From Nocardia beijingensis NBRC 16342 (GTDB lineage: Bacteria > Actinomycetota > Actinomycetes > Mycobacteriales > Mycobacteriaceae): 38,962 bases of DNA. Both the position numbers and the translations under genes were made by a program. The notes beneath the pieces were generated by a model that saw only the letters and a list, made by a program, of their open reading frames with translations, ran no database searches and had not been told where the DNA came from. The DNA is taken from NCBI RefSeq assembly GCF_001612785.1, contig NZ_BDBC01000076.1, forward strand, positions 1 to 38,962, read 5' to 3'. This document shows positions 16,561 through 25,051 of this stretch, piece after piece. Numbering within the stretch: the first letter of the stretch is position 1; each line of letters starts with the position of its first letter.

Positions 16561-19527
16561 TCATGCCACCTGCCCGTCCACAACCACCTCTTCCCCGACG
16601 TCGTCATCGCCGAGACCTGCCGTTGCCGTGGTCGTGTCGCCGGGGTCGGGTTCGGTGAGCGGTGCCAGTGGCCGGACCCGGTCGAGATCGATGTCGGTGT
16701 CGACGCTGTCGGTGGTGGCGAGTTCGCTGGGGTCGGTCGTGATCAAATCGTTCTCGGTGGGTGAGGCCAGGGACCCGAATACGGCCCGGTCGGCACCGAC
16801 TGCGAGTAGGCCGCTGCCGCGTGCCGCGCAGAGCAGGAACTGTTGTTCGCCCTCGGAGAGCCGGAACGCGGCGGCGACCTCATCGATGGCCTGGGGTGCC
16901 TGACGCAGCAGGATCTGGGTGGCGGCGTTGGAGACGATCGCGCGCCCCAGTTCGGTGGACAGGACATCGGCGCTGTCCTGGGTGGCGACGGTGAGTCCGG
17001 CCCAGTGTTTGCGGAAACTCTTCGCGGCCCGGAACAGGAACTCGGCGGCGGCGGGTTGGCGCATGAGCAGCCACGCTTCGTCCACGGTGATCATGCGGGG
17101 CCGCCGATTCGCCGGGCTCGACACTCGCCGCCACGTCGCGTCCAGCACGAGCAGGGTCCCGATCGTCTTCAACTCCTCCCGCAGCTCGCGTAGGGAGAAC
17201 ACGATCAGTCCGCCCTCGGGGTCGGTGGTGGTCGGCCCGTCCACCAAATCCGCATATGCGCCGCCACCGACATAGGGGTGCAGGGCGGCAGCCAACTCCT
17301 CCGCGGCCGGTGTAGCAATGCGAGCTAGCTCGTCCCGTAATCGGCTCAGGGTCGGGGCGGGCCGCGTCCAGGTGGCGGGGTCGTCGGTGATCCCGGCAGC
17401 GGCATAGGTCTCGGCGAGAGCGGTGTCCAATGCCGCCCGTTGGGCAGGGGTTTGGTCGCCGAGCAGGACCGCGACAAGGGTGTGCAGGAACAGCTTTCGC
17501 CGTGTGAGGGCGTCGGCGGGGGCAGTGCGGCGGCCATCAGGGCGGGTGTGGATCTCCAGGTCGAACGGATTGAGCCGTCCCCCGCTGGTACCGAGTCGGA
17601 TGTGGGTGCCGCCGACCGCTGTAGCGAGACGGCGGTATTCGTCTTCGGGGTCGATGACGACCTGCTCGATACCGCGATACAGCGACCGCAGGATTTCGGT
17701 TTTGACCAGGTAGGACTTGCCCGCCCCGCTGCGGCCGAGGACGACCATGTTGTGGTTGTGGGCCTCGGGGGCAAATCGGTCCACGAACACCAGCCCCGAG
17801 GCGGCGTCGCGGCCGTAGAGCACACCTTCCGGGCGTGTGGCCTGGGCCGGGTCGGGCACCGGCAGTTGCGGGGAGTCGAAGGGGAACGCCGCGGCGAGCG
17901 CGGTGGTGTCGAAGGTGCGCCGCACGCGGATCAAATCGAGCCCGAGGGGCAGGGTGGTGGTCCAGGCTTGGGCGGCGCGGTAGGACAGGGTGCAGGTGTC
18001 CACGAGCAGGCTCGCGGCCAAGGCCCGCACGGCGGCGACCTCGTCGGCCAGCTCGACTTCTGTGTCGGCGTGCACGGTGAGGTACACCCCGACCCGGAAC
18101 AACCGGGCCTCCGCACGCGCCACCCGCGCGGACAGGTCGGCGGCGTCCTCGACCGCGACATCGACCTGCGGGTCGGACAGGCGGCCCCGGCTGGCGTCGT
18201 GCATCCGGGAGGACTCCAACCTGGCAAGTTGGTGGCGCAGCCGGGTGGCGGCGGTGACCGGGTCGACGGGGTCGATGTGCACAGCGACTTCGACGCGCCC
18301 AGGATGCGACAGCAGCGGCGCGAGCCACCCGGCGGTCACTTCTCGCGGGTATCCGGTGACCGCGACAGTCGCCGCCCAATCGCCACCGATTTCGAGGTGG
18401 CGGGTGCCGATCGTCAATGCTTCCGGCGCGTAGCTCGCCCCGCTCTGGCGGGCGAACGGGTCCTCGGGGAAGGAGTCGGGATCGGTGTCGGCGAATGCGG
18501 TGGTGGTGATGATGGCGTCGCGGGGTGTGGTGTCGGCGGTGGCTGAGACGAGTGTTTCGGGGTTGGCGCAGGCGGTCAGGACAGCGGTGGCCTGGATGTC
18601 ATCGAGGGCGGTGACCGTGATCCCCAGCGGGGCGAGGACGTCGGCCGCCTCGGTCATGCGACGCAGCAGGCGCGACTCCGCTCCACGACGCGCGGCGGCC
18701 GACAAGCCGCGGCGAGTCCGGCTTCGCCCGAGCAGCCGTCGTCCGGGTGAGGTCGCGGCGGCGGGGCTGTCGAGGGGTTCTCTCCAGATCAACAGGACCT
18801 GGCGGCGGGTGAGGTGGTCCCCGGCCGCCAGCTCGGCCAGGTGCGCGGCGTGGTCGTGGGCGGCGGCAGCCAGGTCCGGGGACATGTCGAGTGCGGCAGT
18901 GTGCAGGGACGCGAGGTGCGCGGACAGGTCCAGGCGGGCTGAGCGGATGAGGATCTGGACGGGTTGGCGCAGGGTGTGTAGCCAGCCCGCGAGTTGCCCG
19001 ACGAGGCTGTCTTGTTCGGCCGGGGTGCGCAGGGCAAGGTTGAGGGTGCCCGCGACCGCGACGACAGCCAGCCCGTCTTCCCCGAGGTGGATAACTCCGA
19101 CACCGCCACCACTGGGGGTGATCGACTGCGGTAGCCGCAACTCTCGCGCCGACAACGCCGCCGGAACCGGTGGTTGAGGCCGACCTCGGGTGGCGCGGTC
19201 GGTGACCCACCTCGGCGCCGCGAGCACACCTGTCTCGGATTCGGCCACGAGGTGACGTGACCGGAGGCGGTGTCGGATCGCGGCTACCAGCAGTAGGTCG
19301 GCGGGCAGTCCGTCGCGGCGGGTGAGGATGGCGACGGTCACCACGGCGGCGATCGGGGCGACCACGGCCAGGTACACCAGCGGGGCGACCACGGCCCGGG
19401 TGGCGATCCATGCCGCGTACAACAGCAGGGCGGTGGTGGCGAGGATGGTGAGCTGGCGGGCGGTGAAGGGGCCGAGTAGCCGGTCGCTGCGTTCGACATC
19501 GGCGGGGATTCGCACGGTCGTGGTCAT
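16561..19527 (-). CDS. VirB4-type conjugation ATPase with fused N-terminal PrgI/VirB3-like domain
   Basis: This 988-residue protein combines two type IV secretion parts. Residues 1-90 have the PrgI pattern: a short conserved N-terminus (TTVRIPADVERSDRLLGPFTARQ), then two adjacent transmembrane segments. The rest is a VirB4/TraE-type ATPase that energises pilus assembly and DNA transfer at the inner membrane. Walker A GRSGAGKS is near 595-602 and Walker B MITVDEAWLLM near 805-815; the ATQDSADVLST segment is the usual motif following it. The start at 19527 has GGAGGA about ten bases upstream and overlaps the TrbL stop (ATGA). An open frame extends upstream into trbL, but in another frame's shadow. 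It is the last gene of the operon. Confidence 0.92.
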   Translation of the reverse strand: MTTTVRIPADVERSDRLLGPFTARQLTILATTALLLYAAWIATRAVVAPLVYLAVVAPIAAVVTVAILTRRDGLPADLLLVAAIRHRLRSRHLVAESETGVLAAPRWVTDRATRGRPQPPVPAALSARELRLPQSITPSGGGVGVIHLGEDGLAVVAVAGTLNLALRTPAEQDSLVGQLAGWLHTLRQPVQILIRSARLDLSAHLASLHTAALDMSPDLAAAAHDHAAHLAELAAGDHLTRRQVLLIWREPLDSPAAATSPGRRLLGRSRTRRGLSAAARRGAESRLLRRMTEAADVLAPLGITVTALDDIQATAVLTACANPETLVSATADTTPRDAIITTTAFADTDPDSFPEDPFARQSGASYAPEALTIGTRHLEIGGDWAATVAVTGYPREVTAGWLAPLLSHPGRVEVAVHIDPVDPVTAATRLRHQLARLESSRMHDASRGRLSDPQVDVAVEDAADLSARVARAEARLFRVGVYLTVHADTEVELADEVAAVRALAASLLVDTCTLSYRAAQAWTTTLPLGLDLIRVRRTFDTTALAAAFPFDSPQLPVPDPAQATRPEGVLYGRDAASGLVFVDRFAPEAHNHNMVVLGRSGAGKSYLVKTEILRSLYRGIEQVVIDPEDEYRRLATAVGGTHIRLGTSGGRLNPFDLEIHTRPDGRRTAPADALTRRKLFLHTLVAVLLGDQTPAQRAALDTALAETYAAAGITDDPATWTRPAPTLSRLRDELARIATPAAEELAAALHPYVGGGAYADLVDGPTTTDPEGGLIVFSLRELREELKTIGTLLVLDATWRRVSSPANRRPRMITVDEAWLLMRQPAAAEFLFRAAKSFRKHWAGLTVATQDSADVLSTELGRAIVSNAATQILLRQAPQAIDEVAAAFRLSEGEQQFLLCAARGSGLLAVGADRAVFGSLASPTENDLITTDPSELATTDSVDTDIDLDRVRPLAPLTEPDPGDTTTATAGLGDDDVGEEVVVDGQVA

Positions 19528-21413
19528 CGAAGCTTTCCTCCTCGGGGAGCGCGGGGGGCGCGTCGGCGCACGGGCAGGTCGGGCAACGGCAGATGCAATT
19601 GCCGCCCGGCCGAACGCACCGGCGGCGGGGGCGGTTGCGGTGGCGTGCGCGGCGGCGGTGCGGGTTTCACGCGGGTCACCGGGAACGGCAGCGGGTACTG
19701 ACCGCTGCGCGTCGGCCGGATCCGCTCGTAGGGGTCGGCCGGGGGTGACGGTGGTGCGAAATCGAAGGCGAGTTGCTCGGGTCGGCGGGCTCGCGGCACC
19801 GACACCCGCGTCGGTGCGCGAGGTGGTTCGGGCGAGGGCATGGGTTTCACGCGGGCAACGGGGATCGGCAACGGGTACTGACCGTCGCGCCCGGGACGGA
19901 TCCCCCGGTAAGGGTCGGGCGGGGTGAAGTCGAAGGCGAGTTGCCTGCCGCGCGGAGCGCGGACCGCACGAGCCGAGGCGGTGCTCGTCGCGTCGGGGTG
20001 CGCGGCGTTGTTCGGGTTCGGTGGCCGCCGGGCCCGGCGCACGCCTTCCAGGGGCAGCATCAACTGGCCGTCGCGGGTGGCGCGTACCCGGCTGTAGGGG
20101 TCGGATGGCCCGGTCACAGCGGCCCGCCGGGGTGGTCGTGGCTGGCGGGGTGTGGCCGCAGCCGCACGCGCCCCGCCGGGGGTGTGCCCGCCGCCCTTGA
20201 GCAGGCCGAAGGTTTTGTAGACGACGTAGCTGCGCGCGATCGAGCCGACGAGGCTGCGGCCGTGCCCGATCTTGAGAACCGATAGCAGCCAGAACGGGGT
20301 CTTGATCAGCACGCCCATCAGGGCGAGTGCCACGATCAGGTCCACGATCCCATTGGCGTTGGGGCCGAAGAATTCCCATCCGCCGGGGGTGAGGAACACT
20401 CGCAGCACCGTCACCAACGTCAGTGACTGCACCACCTGGATCGCCAGGCACGCCGCGAACGAGTGCCACCACCACCGCGCCACCGCCTCGGTGCCCGGCA
20501 ACCCGTGGCACATCAACGCCAAAGGGGCGGCGACGATGAGCAGGACGGTGACCGCGACGCGCACCACGTAGGCGACCAGCAGCACGACCAGCATCACCAT
20601 CAGCGCGACCATCAACAGCAGCGCGAAGACTCCGCTCTGGGTGCCGCCGGTCGCGGTCAACTCGGTCAAGGCCGCTGCCGCCGAATCGGAGTCGACGCCG
20701 TTGCCGGCGAGAGCTTGGGCGAGGGCGTTGGCGAACCCGATCGCGGTGGTGGCGATGACCATGCTCATCGCTCCGGCGATGAACCCCACCGCCAGTCGTG
20801 GTGCCAGCTCGCGGATCGACCACCGGGTCTGCAGGGTCTCGCGCACCATCAGCAGCACCCCGGCCGCCATCACCACCAGCACATACATCGCGGCCACCAA
20901 CTGCCACGACTGCGACCACAGTGCTCCCACCTGCGGCAGCTCGCCGGGTTCGGGGGTGGTGAGCAGGGTGTGTGACAGCAGGTCCAGCAGCGGGTTGAGC
21001 GCGGAATCGACCAGCCGCTGGAAGAACCCGTCGATAGCTTTCGCTACGCACCCGGAGATGTTGCTCACCCCGCACTCACCCGCCCCCGCCCCCGGCGTGG
21101 CCGGGGTGGGGGCCGTCGAGTCGGGAGCACCTGGAGTGGGCGATGCCGGGGCGGTGGTGGGTGGAGGCGTGACCCAGCGTGACGGTGGCACCCCCGAGGT
21201 CGGAGCCGGTGTGGTGGTGGGTGCGGGTGTCGTCGGAGCCGAGGGCACCGGCACGGGCGGCGTCGGTGGTTGCGCGGCGGCGCTCACGATGCTGGTGAGG
21301 GTGAGCAGTACCGCGGCGAGCGCCACCGCCATCGTGGCCGCGACGGCGCGGCCCGTGCGCTGTGCCCGCAGCCCGCAAGCGGGCGCGGCGCGGGTGGGGA
21401 CCGGGGCGTTCAC
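19524..21413 (-). CDS. TrbL/VirB6-like conjugation channel protein with repetitive C-terminal tail
   Basis: The 629-residue protein has a signal-like hydrophobic segment (25-47) and a Pro/Thr-rich external region (48-112). A membrane domain of about six helices (165-400) is typical of the polytopic TrbL/VirB6 channel component. The final 220 residues form a basic, Pro-rich cytoplasmic tail with repeats: QLxLPL/QLAFDF peptides at 450-455, 491-496, 547-552 and 605-610, and units of the form DPYxxIRPxRxGQYPLP. GTG at 21413 was chosen because it lies two bases after the pilin stop and gives a proper signal sequence. The stop overlaps the VirB4 start. Confidence 0.85.
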   Translation of the reverse strand: MNAPVPTRAAPACGLRAQRTGRAVAATMAVALAAVLLTLTSIVSAAAQPPTPPVPVPSAPTTPAPTTTPAPTSGVPPSRWVTPPPTTAPASPTPGAPDSTAPTPATPGAGAGECGVSNISGCVAKAIDGFFQRLVDSALNPLLDLLSHTLLTTPEPGELPQVGALWSQSWQLVAAMYVLVVMAAGVLLMVRETLQTRWSIRELAPRLAVGFIAGAMSMVIATTAIGFANALAQALAGNGVDSDSAAAALTELTATGGTQSGVFALLLMVALMVMLVVLLVAYVVRVAVTVLLIVAAPLALMCHGLPGTEAVARWWWHSFAACLAIQVVQSLTLVTVLRVFLTPGGWEFFGPNANGIVDLIVALALMGVLIKTPFWLLSVLKIGHGRSLVGSIARSYVVYKTFGLLKGGGHTPGGARAAAATPRQPRPPRRAAVTGPSDPYSRVRATRDGQLMLPLEGVRRARRPPNPNNAAHPDATSTASARAVRAPRGRQLAFDFTPPDPYRGIRPGRDGQYPLPIPVARVKPMPSPEPPRAPTRVSVPRARRPEQLAFDFAPPSPPADPYERIRPTRSGQYPLPFPVTRVKPAPPPRTPPQPPPPPVRSAGRQLHLPLPDLPVRRRAPRAPRGGKLR

Positions 21414-21415
21414 GG

Positions 21416-21823
21416 TCAGGCTCCGACGATGGATTTGAGGACGGTGACGATGACCGGGGCCAGCATCGCCAGCGCGTACCCGAGGCAGGCCGCGCGGAAA
21501 GCGCTTTTGGCCTTCTCCATCTCGGCCGGGTCGCCCGCGCCGATGAGATAGCGGGCTCCGGCGACGGTGAGGCACACCGTTGCCAGGGCGGCGAGGATGC
21601 CGATCAGCCAGTTGCGCAGGTTGTCGAGCACCTGGTCCAGCGAGGACGCGATCGCCAGCACCGGCGGCCCCGGTGGTGTGGCCGCCGCCGAACCGGCCGC
21701 CACCATAAGGACGACGGCGATGGTGCAGGCGGTCGCTGCGAGCGTCGCCCACCGCCGAACGCGGACAACGCGCGCCTGGCGCTGCGGTGTTGTGGCTGTG
21801 TCGAAGTGTCGGTTTATGCGCAT
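21416..21823 (-). CDS. VirB2/TrbC-like conjugative pilin precursor
   Basis: The 135-residue protein has a basic N-terminus, a long cleavable hydrophobic segment (about 27-48, ending AAGSAAATPP) and two further transmembrane helices (about 70-92 and 110-130) separated by a charged turn (GAGDPAEMEKAKSAFRA). This is the size and topology of VirB2/TrbC-type pilins. ATG at 21823 follows a near-consensus AGGAGGTG with a five-base gap and overlaps the end of the upstream gene by ten bases. Neighbouring TrbL and VirB4 genes support the call. Sequence divergence leaves the exact subfamily open. Confidence 0.8.
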   Translation of the reverse strand: MRINRHFDTATTPQRQARVVRVRRWATLAATACTIAVVLMVAAGSAAATPPGPPVLAIASSLDQVLDNLRNWLIGILAALATVCLTVAGARYLIGAGDPAEMEKAKSAFRAACLGYALAMLAPVIVTVLKSIVGA

Positions 21824-22794
21824 GAGTGCACCTCCTGGTCGTCGGTGTCGGGGCGGGCCGGTGTGGGCGAGGTCTGCTCGATCGCGCGGGGCTTTGGTGT
21901 TCGTGTGCGGTGGGTGGCTGTCCGCCGATCCCCGTGCGTCGCGTCCGTGTCGGCGGTGGCGGTGGGGTGGTTGTGGGTGGGCAGCGTGTTCAGGACGCGG
22001 GTTTCGGTGGTGGCGGCTGCGGTGTCGCGGGCGCGATCGGCCAGCCATGCCACGAGTCGCGCTTCGGCGCGCTGGCGTCGTTTGCGCAACGCCCAGTGCG
22101 AGTCGCCGCGTTCGGCGGCCAGGCAGTTCAGCGGGCGGTGCTCCCACCGGGTGAGGGCGATCAGCTCGGCGGCCCCGGCTGTGAGGACTCCGTCGGCGAC
22201 GGCCAGGGCGAGAACGGTCTCGGGGTGACCTGGCTCGCTCACCATCACCCGGCCGTACTTCGCGATCAGATCGAGGTCGTCGTGGTCGGCGACCGCCTCG
22301 GTGAGCACGTCCTGTTGAGGGACAGCCCTGATCGCGGCGCGGTAGCTCGCCCACCGCAGTCGATGCCACACGCCCGGCTGATCCAGCTCGACGCACCCGA
22401 GGTGGGTGAGGAATCCGGTCAGTACCTCGGACTCGATGTCATGGCGCTTGGGGCTGGCGGGGGCGGCGAACAATCCGGCCGTGCCCGCGAGCATCGGATA
22501 CGCCAGGCTCGCGCACACCAGGGTCGCGTCCTCGCCGTACGCGCGGGACCGCTCGATCAGCCACACCCAGATCTGGTCGACTCGAACGGTCGTCACGCCG
22601 GGCTGCCACAGCAGCTCGCGTAACCCGCTCCAGGACTGCACCCGCCTCCACGGGACCGGTTGCGGTACCGGGTGCGGGTCGGCGGGCAATTCCTGCGCGG
22701 CAATACGGTCGAATGCCGAGGACGCCACCGATAAGGGCGAGCGCACCGCCACGATCGGCTGTGATGAATTCCCGTACTTCGATTCCGTCACCAT
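21814..22794 (-). CDS. Protein of unknown function with sigma-region-4-like segment, first gene of the leftward conjugation operon
   Basis: The 326-residue soluble protein has no recognised family. Residues 212-250 (ALTRWEHRPLNCLAAERGDS then a run of Arg and RAEARL) look like the helix-turn-helix of sigma-factor region 4. The C-terminal 70 residues are polar, Thr/Pro/His-rich and probably disordered. It lies first in the operon, just inside the control region, which fits a regulator or relaxosome-linked DNA-binding protein; this is inference. ATG at 22794 is preceded by AGGAG with only three bases between, so the next codon GTG (22791) may be used instead. The stop overlaps the pilin gene. 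Confidence 0.7.
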   Translation of the reverse strand: MVTESKYGNSSQPIVAVRSPLSVASSAFDRIAAQELPADPHPVPQPVPWRRVQSWSGLRELLWQPGVTTVRVDQIWVWLIERSRAYGEDATLVCASLAYPMLAGTAGLFAAPASPKRHDIESEVLTGFLTHLGCVELDQPGVWHRLRWASYRAAIRAVPQQDVLTEAVADHDDLDLIAKYGRVMVSEPGHPETVLALAVADGVLTAGAAELIALTRWEHRPLNCLAAERGDSHWALRKRRQRAEARLVAWLADRARDTAAATTETRVLNTLPTHNHPTATADTDATHGDRRTATHRTRTPKPRAIEQTSPTPARPDTDDQEVHSCA

Positions 22795-22859
22795 CTACTC
22801 CTGCTCGGTGGAAAACGCGAAAGATTCCGACCCGACAAGGACACCGGAGACCCACCCCC

Positions 22860-22925
22860 AAAACACCCCCAGAACACATCTAAAACACCCCCGTGACACA
22901 TTTGAACAACACCCACGGCACCCCC
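22860..22925. repeat. Iteron-like tandem repeats with 22-base period
   Basis: Two 22-base units start with AAAACACCCCC (22860-22870 and 22882-22892), and each continues with a related ACACAT-containing half. A third, degenerate unit follows to 22925. Spacing of two helical turns suggests a protein that binds one DNA face. The 19-base stretch 22852-22870 recurs inverted at 23027-23045 with one mismatch. Confidence 0.65.
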
Positions 22926-23016
22926 ACTCGGGTAAGTAACCCTCTGGCACACCACCGTCGCCCGGCCAGTCACACCCTCACGCGCGGCTCCTACTACCAG
23001 GGGTTGTGTATGTACC

Positions 23017-23050
23017 GGGGTGGTTTGGGGGCGTTTTGGGGGTGGTTGGG
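23017..23050 (+). other. Putative G-quadruplex tract
   Basis: Four G-runs of 4, 5, 5 and 3 bases are separated by loops of 6, 6 and 5 bases, meeting the usual G3+N1-7 rule. The tract overlaps the right arm of the long inverted repeat in the control region. Folding in vivo is untested. Confidence 0.45.
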
Positions 23051-23267
23051 TATCGGCTGTGGCAACTCTTCGGATGCAACGGAAAAAATATCTTTCCAAC
23101 CGAACACGAGGGCGCTACGCGCTTTCGTAACAGCGGTGCCGAGAGCTGATTGCGAAGCCGGGAAAAACTCGCGCGAAGAAATATCGGTAGCGGGTGTCCA
23201 AAAATGGGGTTTTCGGCGGGATTACTTCAGTAGATACATCTTTCTCCCACCGTCAGGAGCACACCCC

Positions 23268-23960
23268 ATGACCGCGACATCTCGTCAGCGTCCATCCCGG
23301 TCCGTCACCGCCGCCACCCGCGCGGCGGCTCCGGTAGCGGTCCCCTCGACCCTGTGGGCCGCCGGAACCCAGACCCTCGATCCCGGCGACCGCTGGCCCG
23401 AACCGATCCTGTCCCGCGCGGTGCGCGAGTTCTCCGCGCCCGGGGACCGGGTGTTGTTGATCGGCTGGCCCGCTCCCGCCAGTCGCGGCGAGCTACGGGA
23501 GATCGAGCCGGACACGGCGGCGGCGCTGGCGACGGTGGCGGCGCTGGGCCGCCACGGCGGAGACGACCCCACCCCACGCACCGCTGCGGATGAACCGATG
23601 GATCTGGTCGTGGTGAGTTTGCTGGCCGATCACCTCGACCCGGTAGCTGCCGCCGAACACCTCGCCGCGCTCGCGGTGGAGCGGTTGGCGGCAGGCGGGT
23701 TGCTGGTCGTACTCGGGCGCTGCCGCCACAGCCGCGACGGGGTCCTGATCGATCCGGCCGGTGCGGTCGTGGCCGCCGCTCAGGCCGCCGATCTGCTCTA
23801 CCTCCAGCACATCATCGCCGTGCCCGTCACCGGCACCACCATCACCGCGACATTGCCCGCCGCCACGCCCGACTCGGGCGCCGCTCGGCATGTGGTCGCG
23901 CACACCGACGTGTTCGCGTTCCTCCAGCCCCGCTCCGACGAGTCCGCCTCGCCGCGGTGA
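23268..23960 (+). CDS. Degenerate methyltransferase-like protein, paralogue of the next gene
   Basis: The 230-residue protein aligns by eye with the DNA methyltransferase encoded next. RAVREFSAPGDRVL matches HAVAVYTRPGDLVL, MDLVVVSLLADH matches VDLVITSPPYGD, LAAGGLLVVLG matches LAPGGHVVITA, and AHTDVFAFLQP matches AHEDVVVLRKP. However, the SAM loop (DPMCGIGTT) is replaced by LIGWPAPA and the catalytic SPPY by SLLA, so it should not catalyse methyl transfer. It may be a structural or DNA-binding partner. ATG at 23268 has CAGGAG nine bases upstream; the frame is open further but lacks a start signal. It is the first gene of the rightward operon. Confidence 0.75.
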   Translation: MTATSRQRPSRSVTAATRAAAPVAVPSTLWAAGTQTLDPGDRWPEPILSRAVREFSAPGDRVLLIGWPAPASRGELREIEPDTAAALATVAALGRHGGDDPTPRTAADEPMDLVVVSLLADHLDPVAAAEHLAALAVERLAAGGLLVVLGRCRHSRDGVLIDPAGAVVAAAQAADLLYLQHIIAVPVTGTTITATLPAATPDSGAARHVVAHTDVFAFLQPRSDESASPR

Positions 23961-24019
23961 CTCCTCCCGCCATGCCCGCGCAACGACCACCGACCGACCG
24001 ATCTCGCGAAGGACACTCG

Positions 24020-25051
24020 ATGACACTCGACTCCACCACCGACACCGACACCACCGGCACCGTCGACTCCGGCACCGCGACCCCGACCGGTCCCGCCGCC
24101 GTCCCGGTGTCGGTGTGGGCCACCGCCCAGACCCCGCCTGCGGTGCAGCGGCGGGGCCGGTATCACCCCGACAGCGTCAAGCACCCGGCGAAGATGTTCC
24201 CCGCGATCGTGCAGCACGCCGTCGCCGTCTACACCCGCCCCGGGGACCTCGTGCTGGACCCCATGTGCGGGATCGGCACCACACTCGTCGAAGCCCTCCA
24301 CACCGGCCGCCGCGCCGTAGGTGTCGAGTACGAGAGCAGGTGGGCCGAACTGGCGCGCACCAACATCGGGCTCGCCCGCGACGCCGGTATCGACCTCGAT
24401 GCCGCCGTCTACAACGGCGACGCCCGCAAACTCCCCACCCTTCTCCCAGAGGAGGTGCGTGGCCGGGTGGACCTGGTGATCACCTCCCCGCCCTACGGCG
24501 ACTCCACCCACGGCCACGTCCGGGTCCGCGCCGGGGAAGGCGTCCACAAATACAACCACCGCTACGGCGCGGTCCTCGATCGCGGCAACCTCGCCAACGT
24601 CGGGCTCGGCCGCCTCCTGTCGGGGTTCACCCGCATCCTCACCGGAGCCGCCGAATACCTCGCTCCGGGCGGGCATGTGGTGATCACCGCCCGGCCCTGG
24701 CGGCAGCACGCCGAGCTGGTGAACCTGCCCGCGCACCTGATCACCTGCGGCACGCTGGCCGGGTTGGTCCCTGTCGAGCGTTGCGTCGCCCTGTTGGGGC
24801 GGCTGTCGGAGGGTGACCTTGTCGCGCGCAGCAGTTTCTTCCAACGCGACTTCATCGTCAAACAGCGCGCGGCCGGGCTGCCGATGCACCTCATCGCGCA
24901 CGAAGATGTCGTCGTTCTCCGCAAGCCGCTGACCGCCTCGGCCTCGGCCTCGGCCGAACAGCGGGGCACTCGCGGCCAGCTCCAGTACGGCGCTGCCCCG
25001 TTCTGGGGCACGCCCACCACCGCCACTGTGCCGGGGCAGGTGGCGGCGTGA
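24020..25051 (+). CDS. Site-specific DNA methyltransferase (N4-cytosine or N6-adenine type)
   Basis: This 343-residue enzyme has a SAM-binding loop DPMCGIGTT at 80-88, an acidic ribose contact in GVEYE (101-105), NGDA at 132-135 and the catalytic SPPY at 156-159, which marks amino-methyltransferases. The N-terminal segment HPDSVKHPAKMFP resembles permuted N4/N6 DNA methylases, but a TRM11-like RNA methylase is a less likely alternative. ATG at 24020 has AAGGA seven bases upstream and is preferred over a GTG at 23957. There is no restriction endonuclease beside it, so it is probably an orphan enzyme that protects or marks transferred DNA. Its stop overlaps the VirD4 start. Confidence 0.85.
   Translation: MTLDSTTDTDTTGTVDSGTATPTGPAAVPVSVWATAQTPPAVQRRGRYHPDSVKHPAKMFPAIVQHAVAVYTRPGDLVLDPMCGIGTTLVEALHTGRRAVGVEYESRWAELARTNIGLARDAGIDLDAAVYNGDARKLPTLLPEEVRGRVDLVITSPPYGDSTHGHVRVRAGEGVHKYNHRYGAVLDRGNLANVGLGRLLSGFTRILTGAAEYLAPGGHVVITARPWRQHAELVNLPAHLITCGTLAGLVPVERCVALLGRLSEGDLVARSSFFQRDFIVKQRAAGLPMHLIAHEDVVVLRKPLTASASASAEQRGTRGQLQYGAAPFWGTPTTATVPGQVAA

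Larger units (their letters stand above)
22795..23267. promoter_or_regulatory. Divergent control region between the two conjugation operons
   Basis: This 473-base gap separates leftward and rightward conjugation genes, so both promoters must lie here. It is locally AT-richer than its surroundings. It holds iteron-like repeats at 22860-22925, an imperfect inverted copy at 23027-23045 and a G-rich tract at 23017-23050. An origin of transfer would also be plausible here. A ribosome site (CAGGAG) lies near the right end. No supported gene is present. Confidence 0.65.

Noticed and set aside
19528..21075. Upstream extension of the VirB4 frame to 21075
   Set aside because: It overlaps the TrbL gene in another frame, lacks a ribosome site, and the well-supported ATG is at 19527.
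22860..22925. CRISPR-like array
   Set aside because: Repeats are contiguous 22-base units without unique spacers, and no cas genes are present.
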